Below the pieces are notes generated by a model. That model ran no database searches. It was not told where the DNA came from and saw only the letters and a program-made list of their open reading frames with translations. Positions 25,824-35,666 of a stretch of 64,000 bases of DNA are shown in pieces. This DNA is from Vicia villosa. Its lineage: Eukaryota > Streptophyta > Magnoliopsida > Fabales > Fabaceae. Numbering within the stretch: the first letter of the stretch is position 1; each line of letters starts with the position of its first letter. The DNA is taken from contig NC_081183.1 in NCBI RefSeq assembly GCF_029867415.1, positions 190,170,061 through 190,234,060 of the forward strand. Direction: 5' to 3'. Made by a program: the position numbers and the translations under genes.

Positions 25824-26836
25824 TCAACGATCACCACTGCGCTCCACTGTAACCATAATATCTAACACTGGCGGGTAATAAATCACAAAGTGCACTTTAT
25901 CTCCTTCTTTCAATTCAGCTGCCCTTACATAATCAAACCATTCTCCATACAAATATGTTTCATTTTTTTTTGGCCTCTTCTTCACATTGCACTCATATGG
26001 GTACCCGTTGTCCACATCATTGAGGGTAATCTCTGCCATTCCAGCAAGTCCACATTTGTCTACTATTTCTGCAGGAATATGCTGCACTCATTGACAGACA
26101 ATATCAGTTACATTACTTCTGTGTATAACACCATTGTGCCAACAACTATAGACTTTGAACACTGCTTACCATAACATTTGAGCAAAACTTCTTTACATCA
26201 TGAACTTCACGAGTCCAGTATGCTTCTTCCAGCTCCTCTTGTATAGGACTCATTTCCCTAAAATTAACACCACATTTACAACAAAATTCCAACACAACAA
26301 CATCAGTATACCTATAACTATAATATATTCCCTATCACTTATAAATAAACTTTACCTCTCACTATCAGAAGATATCATTATGTATTCATTCAAATCAGCA
26401 GTATCTGATAATCCCACAGAACTTCCTATCCCATCTTCATCATTCCTTCAACACAATAACATACAAACTATTCATTAAACTAAGTTGTAACACATTATTC
26501 GGGAAACACATTCAATTTTGTGGAGGTTAAATGGAATTCAATGCATTACCGTTTATTTTCGACAACACTGGCAGCCTCTTCGACAAGATTCAATCTTTCA
26601 TGTTGTTTCTTCCATTCCTCCATAACATCCTCATTCTCATGTGACCCACTCAGTATCCTCTCAACTGTGAGCCGCTCCCATGGTGTTTGCAACTCCAACC
26701 GATCGGGTGAACTAAAATCAAAACAACATTGCGACCTCTAAATGGATGAATATCTTCTAATAAACTCTGCAAACAACATAAACAGTAACACATGCACATA
26801 CCTCATTCGAAGAGAATACCTTCTTGGTTGTGACAT
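25824..26836 (-). CDS. B3 DNA-binding domain protein, 210 aa
   Basis: Five coding exons join in phase: 26,836-26,802, 26,711-26,550, 26,445-26,356, 26,257-26,170 and 26,081-25,824, all with GT-AG introns. The start MSQPRRYSLRM was chosen because only this frame continues into exon 2; the longer ORF beginning at 26,951 is out of phase. Residues 12-65 are charged and helix-prone, residues 66-125 acidic. The B3 fold occupies about 125-210 (HIPAEIVDKCGLAG, YECNVKKRPKK, YGEWFDYVRAAELKEGDKV, LDIMVTV). It looks like a complete gene carried near the Helitron 3' end, in antisense to RPA and helicase. Its function is unknown: a captured host gene, or an element-encoded DNA-binding protein. Confidence 0.75.
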
Positions 26837-27374
26837 TTTGTTCTTCAAACGTATCACCGGACCCTGCGTTTCTTACAGCAACAATGTCAAACACGGACTT
26901 AAGAAGACACAACCTTTGATTGCCAACACGTTGAAGAGTTATGAAATCCAACGTTTCTTTAATTTTAAATGCCGACGTTATGTAACAATAACAATAATAG
27001 GATTCTTTTGTGGGCCTATTAACATATTAGGTCTAACAATTAAATTAGGTATTCTGCACCAAGGCTAACCATCTAAGGCCCAATAAACTTTAATTTCCTA
27101 TTAACTTACATATATTAACAAACTATAAGGCCCAACATATATTTTTAACCTATTTAAATTATTTTACCTTATTATATTCACTTACACATATATATTCATT
27201 TTCCCTATTTTATTTAAGTGCCCTAAAACCCAATGCGCAAGACCGACGGGTACCCGTGGTATGCATAATCCAAATATATTCAAATAAATATTTATCAAAA
27301 CATCAAAAATATTTACAAATATTTAAGGTAGACAAATAACTATTAGTTGACCCAAATGACACGGCACCAACACG

Positions 27375-27405
27375 TACCCGTGCGCATGCACGGGTATCGC
27401 ACTAG
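27375..27405 (+). other. Helitron 3' terminal hairpin and CTAG end
   Basis: The stem TACCCGTGC pairs perfectly with GCACGGGTA around a GCAT loop; nine bases later the element ends in CTAG before a T. This hairpin is the transposition terminator of Helitrons. Confidence 0.85.
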
Positions 27406-27520
27406 TTTTCATTAAAAGTTAATAATTAATGTGTTTATCACGTTTTCCGATACAGATTTTTTATATTTAAATTTTTTAACATATATTCTTGGGCACATGT
27501 TAACTTTATCCTTTTAATAA

Positions 27521-28262
27521 TGATATAAGTTTAATGAGTGAGTAAAAATAGAAAAGAAAAATTATCATCATACTAAATTATAATCTTACAACTTCTTCCC
27601 CCCAAAATTTTTCCTCCAAAACTAATTTACCTGTTAATTATTAATTACCTCCAAAACTAATTTACCTATTAATTAATTATTAATTATAATAATGTTAAAT
27701 TGAAACTAACAATAAAAATCCTATTAAATTAATAATATACTAAATATTAACCTACCAACTCCACTAACTCATTTCTGATATTGGCTAAAACACTTAAATA
27801 ATAATTAAAACACGTTTTATTTAGCTTTATAATAATTATTAACATAAAAATACTTCTACTAAATAAATGTTAACTAAATTATTAAAATAATATTAACAAT
27901 ATGTATATCCTCATACTTCCACTAAATAAATATTAATTAAATTCATGATAGAACTTAGGTACAATTCTTTATTCTTTAGGTGTGATTTTTACTATTTTCA
28001 AATGAAAATATGACAAATATGATTTAGTGAGTAAATATATTAATTTTTGTATTTTTATTAAATAAAAAATCCAAAAAATAAAGTAGGTCACGTATTGCAT
28101 CAACTACTAATTAAAATTTAACTCATTAACTAATTAATAACTATTATTAAATCAAACTAATATAAAACCAACCATTTAACTGTTACAGAAACCAACCAAT
28201 GATACATAAATCTCCACTAATCACTTATCATTATTATTTTATTTTTTATAGAATTAACAGTG
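27521..28262. other. AT-rich spacer right of the MITE
   Basis: No gene is seen. It contains a short duplicated motif, CCTCCAAAACTAATTTACCT, near 27,611 and 27,648. Confidence 0.5.
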
Positions 28263-28284
28263 CATCGCACGGGTGTACATCTAG
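28255..28284 (+). mobile_element. Second Helitron-like 3' terminus
   Basis: GTGCATCGCACGGGT is followed by GTACATCTAG and T. The stem is short (GTGC/GCAC), but the sequence resembles the 27,405 terminus and ends in CTAG|T. It may be the 3' end of an older Helitron into which the MITE and the first Helitron inserted, or a decayed short element. The 5' end was not found. Confidence 0.5.
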
Positions 28285-28723
28285 TAATTAAGTATATTTA
28301 GTAAGTAGGTTATAGTTGTTTTCATTTTAATTTTTCGTATTAAAATAGGGAATATTATAGTATCCTAAACTTGATTGGATATGTTGTTGTTAAGTATATT
28401 TAATAAGTGGATTATAGTTGTTTTTATTTTAGTTTTTGATATTAAAATAGTGGATATTATAGTATCCTAAATTTAGTTGGATATAAACATATATCATCAC
28501 TCCATTATTTTTTAATTAATTAATGACATATATTTATTGTGTATTTTATTTTAATAAATTATACACAATCAGCTGAATTTTACATGTATAAACTGACAGT
28601 TAAATTTTCAATCAGGTAAGTGATTTGTCTAGGTTGAAATCTTAGTATATTATTATTATTAAATTGAGGAGAATTTAGAGTAAGTTGTAATAACTTATTC
28701 TTGGAGTAAGAATATTCCTCCTC

Positions 28724-28781
<58 letters not shown>

Positions 28782-28945
28782 TTAAAAATAATTAAATTTG
28801 TCTTGTTTAGAAAAACATTAATATTAAATGCTAAAAACATATAATTAATTAGTTATAATTGTTCTCATTATTATGTCAATATATTTTAAAAAATATTAAT
28901 TTTTATTAGTTTTTAACTGTGGTACAAATATTTTTTTCTCTCTTT
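28285..28945. other. AT-rich spacer with short duplications
   Basis: Two related blocks (AAGTATATTTARTAAGT near 28,290 and 28,393) form a roughly 103-bp imperfect tandem duplication. No gene is seen. Confidence 0.5.
28723..28782. repeat. (ATT)n microsatellite
   Basis: About 20 units. The antisense poly-isoleucine ORF across it is an artefact. Confidence 0.97.
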
Positions 28946-29472
28946 TGCGAGTAGGACGACACTGGCGAAATCAGTCTTAGAAGCTATTCCAACTTATTCA
29001 ATGATGACTTGTGCTCTTCTAAAGGAAGAGCATCGAAGAGATCCATAAATTGCAAAGAAATTTTATTTGGGGTGATAGCGAGGATAAAAGACATATCCAT
29101 GCGGTTAATTGGAGTACAATTATTCAGCCAAAGGCACTGGGAGGTTTGGGCCTTAGAAACCTACGCCATATGAACCAAGCATGTATCTCGAAGCTAGGGT
29201 GGAAGCTGATGGAAGGCGGTAACGCTCTGTGGTGCCAAGTTGTAAGGAACAAATACGATAGAGGACGTGACTGTCGCGTTTCTGTGATTGCTAAGGAGCA
29301 TGACTCGCATCTGTGGAAGAGTATCGTCAAAGTATGGCCAATGCTTCAGGCTGCAAGAGGATGGGACATTGGGAATGATAGGCGAGTCAATATTTGGAAC
29401 GATTGCTGGCTCAAGTCAGGTTTGATTTAATCTACAAGCAATAGATATAATGGGAACCTGCTGTTAGAAAAT

Positions 29473-29874
29473 GTGGTGGATTTGGTTGGTGACAATAACT
29501 TTTGGGACCTACCGCTTCTTAACAGGCTGTTTGATCATAGAATAGTAAAGGAAATTATGGCCATTCATCCTCCTCAAGAAGACTTTGGGGACGATAGCTG
29601 CATTTGGAGGATTTCAATCAGTAATGCATTTTCCATCTCAAGTGCTTACAATCTTTTTGCTGGGTTGCACCATGAAACAATTGAGGATGATTGGGTGAAA
29701 GTCTGGCATTTGCACGTCCCTGACCCTGAGCGAGTTAAATCTTTTGTTTGGTTGATGAAACACAAAAGATTAATCACTAATCATTATTTACACAGGCTGA
29801 CACTTTGTGCACCATGGTGTGACCTTTGTGATAATCAGGTTGAGGACATAATTCATGCTTTGAAGGATTGTTAA
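29473..29874 (+). pseudogene. LINE zf-RVT region fragment
   Basis: The 133-codon frame carries the plant LINE pattern W-x-W near residue 74 and the Cys pair region LCAPWCDLC followed by EDIIHALKDC, the reverse transcriptase-associated zinc-binding domain. A stop interrupts it directly after the last Cys, where related proteins continue. Confidence 0.8.
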
Positions 29875-30042
29875 GCTGATATTACAATTTGGAGGAAACT
29901 TGTTAAATCTGATAAATGGCAGGATTTCTTTTCTTTAGATCTGCAGGATTGGATTCATGTTAATTTGTCGCAACAATTCAACACTTTCGAGGATCTCAAT
30001 TGGCGTGACATTTGGGCCACAACCTACCACACCATTTGGTAA

Positions 30043-30696
30043 TTGAGAAATAAGAGGATTCATGACGAATCCTTTGTTATTCCGAACAATCTTCATTTGC
30101 AGGTGATTGCGAAAACTAAGGAGTACGGAGCGAGTGCAACGCTGCATCGAGTGTTTACCGCCCAGCAACAAGTAGCCACTAATGTCATGTGGAAATCCCC
30201 TTCTCCTGGATGGATTTGTGTTAATGTAGATGGAGTCGTTAATCATAATCTGGATGCTACGTGTGGAGGTGTCATTCGTGATGACAAAGGATGTTGGGTA
30301 GGAGGCTTTTCCAAATATATTGGAATTTGTAGTAGTGAAGTAGCAGAGTTGTGGGCAGTGTTAGAAGGAACCAAATTTGCCATTGGAAAGGGTTACAATA
30401 GAATTGAGCTTCAGTCAGACAACAAAAACATCGTTGCGAAGCTCAATGGTTTGAGTAGACAGAATGGAGCAGCTACTGGACTGCTTAGAAGTATAAAGGT
30501 GCTCATTGCAGAGGATGTTGTAGTGAAATTCACCCATATCTTCCGCGAGGCTAATAAATGTGCAGACGCTATGGCCAAAAAGAGTTCTATCTATGATCTT
30601 GAACCTCATTTCTTTCGAGATTGTCCAGATTTTATGTCTTCCGTTTTAGCTAAAGATTCTTCGGGAGAAGCGAGCTCTCGAGTTTCTTTCTTGTAG
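30043..30696 (+). pseudogene. LINE C-terminal RNase H domain, open for 217 codons
   Basis: The reading frame shows a complete type-1 RNase H: the first Asp in CVNVDGVVN, Glu in SEVAELWAVLEG, Asp in LQSDNKNIV, and the last region HIFREANKCADAMAK. All acidic catalytic positions are present. It would degrade the RNA strand of a hybrid during retrotransposition. The ATG is internal to the old polyprotein, and no promoter of its own is visible. Confidence 0.8.
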
Positions 30697-30745
30697 TTTG
30701 TTTCTTTTGGGCTTAGGCCCATCCTTCTATAAAAAAAAATCTAAT

Positions 30746-30945
30746 TATATATACTTTTTTATTATTAAATAATTTTGAAAAAATCTACTTGAAATATAAT
30801 ATAACAGTAGTTTTGAGCAACAAAATTTATAATATTATTAATTTTTTAAATAAAGGCAATTACAATATTATTAACTTAGTTTAACATAATATTAAGAAAA
30901 AAATTTAATTTATTTTTAAATGTGGAGCAAAATATTCATTTTTCT

Positions 30946-31028
<83 letters not shown>

Positions 31029-31038
31029 ATTAATTTAA
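30746..31038. repeat. AT-rich diverged repeat, left part, with (TA)n at 30,948-31,022
   Basis: The text around 30,760-30,940 (AATATTATTAA, GAGCAACAAAATTTATAATA) is related to 33,700-34,140, where three diverged units of about 150-180 bp occur, each marked by TTAATTTGAG. The PMD transposon at 31,039-33,694 interrupts this array. Confidence 0.6.
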
Positions 31039-31090
31039 GAAAATTTCTTTACCCACCTCCCTATGGGGTCACCCCCAGCGAAAACCCCAC

Positions 31091-31255
31091 TTTACCACTG
31101 CTTCGGAAATGCATTTCCGAATTTTTTTTTTTTAAATTTTCTCAGACTTCGGAAGTGCATCTCCGAAAACACCAAATGGGGGGTGTTTTCGGAGATGTAC
31201 TTCCGAAAACACCTTTTTCAGATTTTGATGGTTTCGAAAATGCACTTCCGAATTA
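31091..31255. repeat. Palindrome array, left side of PMD element
   Basis: Four copies of TTCGGAAATGCATTTCCGAA or close variants start near 31,101, 31,148, 31,188 and 31,232. They are often followed or preceded by AACACC. The first is a perfect 20-bp palindrome. Confidence 0.9.
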
Positions 31256-31457
31256 TGCAGAAACTGTGTTTTTTTTTATGTTTTTCGAAACAGTCTCGTA
31301 TTTTTAATTAAACTGCAACGCCAAATAAAATAAGAGACATATAAACAGAAAATACTAATATGATAAATCAAATCCAGATAATATATACAAGCCGATCCAA
31401 ATAGTAATAGTGTGCGAAAGATACAATCCGAAAACAAAAAAAATAAACCCGGACTCC

Positions 31458-32987
31458 TACTGGGTATGTCTAACCCTCTCTCCCTGGGACCTCCTCTGCC
31501 GCCTGTATGCCGCCGCACGGCCCGCATCAGTGACGATCATCTCCATCACGGCGACAGCCTCCGGACCGCCCTGATGAACGACACCTCGATCCAACGCGTC
31601 CCGCCCAAGCATCTCTATCCGCTGGCAGACCGGCAAAAGATCAATGGCGTGGTCATCCTCGGCCTACTGGTTCTCCAGGATCTCCTCGTGTGCTGGCCTA
31701 GGAGCGCCGGGAGCGTCGGGTCTCAGCAGAGGATGTGACACCCGGTAGAACCATGTGACGTACCCCTCCACACTGTGCAAGTCCTGGGTGACCCGAATGC
31801 GACGATACTCCTCCGGTACCACATGACGCTCCCAATCCTCAAATATGCCAGTGAGCTGCACTCGAGTCACTGTGTCGGGAGCAGCCTCAAAAGGTGACCT
31901 GGGTATCATCTGCACATACCAAACTGTCGCATGCACCGCTCAGGGAGATACCGGACCATGGTGCTGGTCCCGCATGCCAACCAGCCAGAATATAAAGATA
32001 TGCCGTCAAAGGGGACAACATGAGTGTAGTCGCTGAATGGCCTCCAAGTGACGTCATCGTGCATCGTGCGGTCCAGGTACCCACGGTATGGTCCCATTGC
32101 ATTGTTCCCCCTCTAGAGAACGTATCTGACGGCCTTGGGCATGGCGTCATCGTACTCAGGATCAATGTGGAAGCCGTGGATGCGGGAGAAGTAAGAGATG
32201 ATCCAGCTCTGAAACACAAACACGATAATGTATTAAAAATAAATACGAAACATAAATAAATACGAAACAATTAAAATGAAACGTATCGTAAGTAGTGTGC
32301 AGGATTCGGTCAACTGCCTCGTCCTCCAGTTGGAGGCCTCATTCAGCTTCTGGTATAGGTATGCCAGAGTAGCTGCCCCCCAGTTCCACTGGTGAACGGT
32401 GGTCAAGTCCATGAAGTAGCGGAGGTAGGTCACGTCGACGTACCTTGCACTCTTGTCCACAAAGACTGCAGCGCCTACCACAAACATGTACCAGCACTGG
32501 AGAGCGCAGCCACGGTGATAATGTGTAAATAGGTCGTCACCCGCATCCTCGGCTTCGGCCACCGCCACCAGGTGGTGCTCAAAATAAGTGCTCAGTGTGG
32601 TGAACCGGATATGAGGCCCAGAGTCGTGATGCACTCATAGTCAGCAACATCGGGCTCCATACCCAAATAGAGCGCCATCCACTCACTGGCTTCGATCCTC
32701 TGGATCCAGGAATGGTGCAACAGCGCCCCCCTGATCGGCAGGTGGAGAAGACACTGCACATCATGCAAGATGATCGTCATCTCCCCAACCGGCAAGTGGA
32801 AAGAAGACGTCTCCCTGTGCCACCGCTCCACAAAGGCCCCTTGCATGTCATGGCTGATGGTGGCACGCCGTCCCCGGCCCTGCCCCCGTCCCTGCATCGA
32901 CGCCAGCTGCGTCGCCGCCCGCTCGCGTCTAGCCGACGCTGTCTGGGTCTCTCTACCCTGTCTGATGCGTGCTTGGTTGCCTGACAT
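31458..32987 (-). pseudogene. Plant mobile domain protein (MAIN-like / phosphatase 7 long-form type), broken
   Basis: Starting from MSGNQARIRQGRETQ at 32,987, the frame shows the PMD core: AFVERWHRETSSFHLPVGEM, TIILHDVQCLLHLPIRG, then HHSWIQRIEASEW. A one-base loss near 32,620 shifts the frame. The next frame carries GDDLFTHYHRGCALQCWYMF, then FVDKSARYVDVTYLRYF and WNWGAATLAYLYQKL. After an intron near 32,200-32,290, the next exon reads SWIISYFSRIHGFHIDPEYD and meets a TAG at 32,113-32,115. Later parts contain the VTWRPFSDYTHVVPFDGIS region and end in GERVRHTQ at 31,458. PMD proteins occur both in host silencing factors (MAIN family) and in transposons. This GC-richer copy is non-functional but young. 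Confidence 0.85.
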
Positions 32988-33059
32988 GTTCCTGAAAACA
33001 ATTGAAATCGATTAATATGCGAGATAACAGATAAAACTAAAAAAAATTGCATTTCTGAT

Positions 33060-33630
33060 ACACTTCGGAAGTTCATTTCCGAAACTGGGAATGGAGGTGT
33101 TTTCGGAAATGAACTTCCGAAACACCCCTGCGAAGAAGTTTTCTGCAACTTCCATGGCAGACCCCAAAATCCTAAATCAAAGCTACTTTTATGCATTCTA
33201 AACAACCTAAATATCAGTACCAACCTATCTTAATGTGTTTTTTTTTAATTTCTAAACACCCTAATAGAGTAATGAATAATTGATCTAAATATTGAAAAAA
33301 ATTGATAAACTTACCAATTAGTGTTTGAGATGATTTAGGTTGAGATTGGAAGAAGATTTTGGCAATCTCTGATACTTCACACTTGCTTTTTGCAGAAATT
33401 TTGAAGAGAGACTGAGTTTGGAAGAAGATTAGGGCAAAATGAATGGGGGAGGGGGGGCTGTTTTGCTTAATCTGCAAAACGCGCAGTATTTCAGAAATGA
33501 ACTTCCGAAATGGTGTTTTCGGAAATGCATTTCCGAAATAAGACAAATTTTGAAGAAAAAAAGGCGCTTTCGGAGATGCATCTCCGAAAACACCTTTTTC
33601 TTGCATTTCGAAAATGCATTTTCGAAGTCA
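33060..33630. repeat. Palindrome array, right side of PMD element
   Basis: Six copies of the TTCGGAAATGCATTTCCGAA family lie near 33,063, 33,102, 33,490, 33,519, 33,569 and 33,606. Two of them (the 33,063/33,102 pair) carry TTCATTTCC or GAACTTCC variants. Confidence 0.9.
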
Positions 33631-33694
33631 GGGGTATATGTGATTTTTCACCAGAGGTGACTTAGAAGGTTGGGAGGTGGGCAAAGAATTTTCC

Positions 33695-34150
33695 TTTATT
33701 TAATTTGAGAAAATCTATTTAAAAATATTATAGAATTAGTTTGGTGCTACAAAATTTATAGTATTATTAAATTAGTTCAATATAGTATTAATATAAAAAG
33801 CTTTCAATTAATTTTTTTGTGTGATGCAAAAAATATTTATTTTTTAACATATATACAGTTGTTTTTGTTATTAAATTAATTTGAGGTAATCTATATTATT
33901 AAATTAATTTTGGAGCAACAAAGTTATAATATTATTAAATAATTTCAATGTAACATTAAGAAAAAAATAAATTAATTTTTAACCGATGCACAAAAATACT
34001 TTTTGAAGTTATAATATTGTTATTAAGATAATTTGAGATAATTTATCAAAAAAAGATATTAATGTAGTTTGAAGTAATAAAATATATAATATTATTAAAT
34101 TAATTTAATATAATATAATATTAAGAGTAAAAGTTATAAAATATCCTTCA
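33695..34150. repeat. AT-rich diverged tandem repeat, right part
   Basis: Three units begin near 33,701, 33,880 and 34,025 with TTAATTTGAG, then a WAATCTATTT-like stretch, and contain GCAACAAARTTATAATATTA. It continues the array seen left of the PMD transposon. Confidence 0.65.
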
Positions 34151-34826
34151 AAAATGCAACATGTCATGTTAAAAAAAAAAAATTAAAAGGCTAGATAATA
34201 AATTTGGTGGTAATTTGGTTTCTCAAGTCTATAGGAGATATGCATAGTCAATCCATCATTTATTGTACTATACTACTATGCACCATCGATGCATCTTGAC
34301 CAAATTAATTTCTTAACAACTCATGTCATACTCAAATCTTATACATCTTCTAGAAAACATTATTATAGATTGATATAGAACATTTGAACCACCTTAAAAC
34401 CTGTTTACATTTACAACTCAAAGACTAGATCTATACACCCTTCTCCACAAGTAACACGTTCTATGAACATTTTCTATCATCCCATTCCCATAGATCAATT
34501 CTCACGGCACTAAAGTACTATTTGTTACAAAGAAGTCATTCATATTAGAGTAGTATATGGTCAAATAAAGACTAGAAAATATACATAAACACACAAAATT
34601 TCCTCCATCTCCTACTAGTCAAATGTCAATAATACCCTTAGGAAACTTCTATAGGATCAATACATAAATTTAAATTCTTTTTTATTTTGATTTGACTTTT
34701 AATTAGGCCCACATTGGTCTAGTCTATAGCTTAAACCCATCTCTATAGCTACCATATAGCTTCACAATTCTCATGATTTCTCAAACCAAAAACCTAGTAC
34801 CTTAAAAACCAAAAAATTTCATTAAA
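34151..34826. other. Upstream region of the ZCF37-like gene
   Basis: No gene or element is recognised. It presumably includes the promoter. Only weak TATA-like text (CTATAGC, CATATAGC at 34,740-34,760) is visible 70-90 bp before the ATG. Confidence 0.4.
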
Positions 34827-35666
34827 ATGTTGAAGCCTTTTGTTTGTGGAACATTCAATCCAATAGATGATGATGAACTATGTACAATTTCAAGCCCAAG
34901 AAGATACAAAAGAAAAGATAGCAAAAACAACCCTTATTCTACACGTGGCTTAGATAAATTTTCAGCACTTTTATCTGAATTAAACGATAAAAGGCAGAAA
35001 ATTTATTCACAAATGAACCCTCATGATATATCTTACGTTCGTTTTGTTCACTCAAGTAAAGACGATTTTGTCCCTATTATAGTTAAGGTGAAAAACAAGA
35101 GTCAAGAGATAAAAGCAGTTAAAGCAAGAAACTTGGAGAATTCTTCAAGTGATCATCAATCATCAAGTGTTGTTACTATGGAAAAAAGAAACCAACCCAA
35201 GAGGAGAATCTCCATGAATGTGAAGAAAATTGAAATGGATAAAGCTATGGTGTATTTGGCATTTGTTGTGATTATGGTTTTGCTTATGTTGACTGTTTTT
35301 GGAAGAACGGTTACAACAGTTTTCACTTGTGTTTTGTGGTATGCTAATCCAACTATGAAAGATGGTTCTTTGAGTTCAAGAAGTTCTATGAAGAAGAAAG
35401 ATTTTGTTAGAGGTTTGAGTGAGAAGAACATGGTTAGTGAAGGGATGAAGAAAAAAGATTATGGTAGATGGTTTAGTGAAAGGAAAATGGAGATTAGTGA
35501 AGGGGTTAATGAGAAGAAGAAAGATTATGTTAGAAGATGGAGTGAGAAGAATATGGTTAGTGGTACTAATGATGGATTAGTTTCTCCAATAAGTGGTGGT
35601 GATTCTGATGAAGCTAAGTCCAAGAACAAGAAGATTCATGGAAAACGTTCACACAAGAAAAGTTAG
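34827..35666 (+). CDS. ZCF37: ZCF37-like single-pass membrane protein, 279 aa
   Basis: A single-exon gene. The N-terminal half has the block that marks the plant ZCF37 family: NPYSTRGLDKFSALLSELND, then KRQKIYSQM, then DISYVRFVHSS and the hydrophobic DFVPIIVKVK strand. A basic linker (KRNQPKRRIS) follows. Residues about 138-172 (AMVYLAFVVIMVLLMLTVFG and on) form one strong transmembrane segment. The tail, residues 183-250, holds three loose repeats of MKKKDFVRGLSEKNMVS type, then a basic end. Its molecular function is not established; Arabidopsis relatives are studied mainly by expression. Usual family length is similar. The only upstream ATGs are out of frame. Confidence 0.85.
   Translation: MLKPFVCGTFNPIDDDELCTISSPRRYKRKDSKNNPYSTRGLDKFSALLSELNDKRQKIYSQMNPHDISYVRFVHSSKDDFVPIIVKVKNKSQEIKAVKARNLENSSSDHQSSSVVTMEKRNQPKRRISMNVKKIEMDKAMVYLAFVVIMVLLMLTVFGRTVTTVFTCVLWYANPTMKDGSLSSRSSMKKKDFVRGLSEKNMVSEGMKKKDYGRWFSERKMEISEGVNEKKKDYVRRWSEKNMVSGTNDGLVSPISGGDSDEAKSKNKKIHGKRSHKKS

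Larger units (their letters stand above)
16934..27405 (+). mobile_element. Helitron, 10.5 kb, carrying RPA1-like, Pif1-like and two B3 genes
   Basis: The 5' end is A|TCTATAATATAAG with an internal 9-bp inverted repeat at 16,945-16,971. The 3' end is a 9-bp-stem hairpin (27,375-27,396), then nine bases ending in CTAG|T. There is no target duplication, and insertion is between A and T, as Helitrons do. In order it holds an RPA1-like gene (+), a decayed Pif1-type helicase (+), a B3 gene of 133 aa (-) and a B3 gene of 210 aa (-). No HUH Rep nuclease domain was found, so the element is not autonomous as it stands. A 2,979-bp LTR-like insertion lies in its RPA gene. Subtracting that, the element was about 7.5 kb. 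Confidence 0.8.
16858..27511. mobile_element. 182-bp MULE-type MITE, split by the Helitron
   Basis: The left end GGATAATGTTAACAT (16,858) and right end (reverse complement GGATAAAGTTAACAT, ending 27,511) form imperfect inverted repeats of about 38 bp. They are flanked by the identical 9-bp sequence TTTTAATAA at 16,849-16,857 and 27,512-27,520. A 9-bp target duplication is typical of Mutator-like elements. Removing 16,934-27,405 leaves a MITE of 182 bp (76 + 106), so the Helitron landed inside it. Confidence 0.75.
28946..30745 (+). mobile_element. 5'-truncated L1-type LINE
   Basis: The remaining part codes for the end of a LINE polyprotein: the post-RT thumb region (TLAKSVLEAIPTYSMMT, then RNFIWGDSEDKRHIHAVNW), the zf-RVT zinc-binding region and an RNase H domain. 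It ends after the RNase H stop with a short 3' UTR and an A run at about 30,731. Stops and shifts at about 29,047, 29,428 and 29,872 break the frame. No target duplication was recognised. Confidence 0.85.
31039..33694 (-). mobile_element. TIR transposon carrying a PMD gene, 2.66 kb
   Basis: Inverted ends read GAAAATTTCTTTACCCACC on the left and, on the reverse strand, GGAAAATTCTTTGCCCACC on the right, continuing into CTCCC and a looser GTCACC match. The flanking 9-mers TTAATTTAA (31,030-31,038) and TTTATTTAA (33,695-33,703) agree in 8 of 9 bases, suggesting a MULE-sized target duplication. The middle is a plant mobile domain gene on the minus strand. Arrays of a 20-bp palindrome lie between the gene and both ends. 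No transposase was found. Confidence 0.7.

Noticed and set aside
26757..26951. 64-codon minus ORF beginning MDFITLQ as exon 1 of the 210-aa B3 gene
   Set aside because: Its frame is out of phase with the next exon. The ATG at 26,836 in another frame joins exon 2 in phase.
28580..28840. Poly-isoleucine ORF on the minus strand
   Set aside because: Translation of an (ATT)n repeat.
30945..31307. 120-codon plus ORF
   Set aside because: Starts in a (TA)n repeat and runs through the palindrome array; no protein features.
31412..33015. Several plus-strand and alternate-frame ORFs rich in Arg and Pro
   Set aside because: Shadows of the GC-richer PMD pseudogene on the minus strand.
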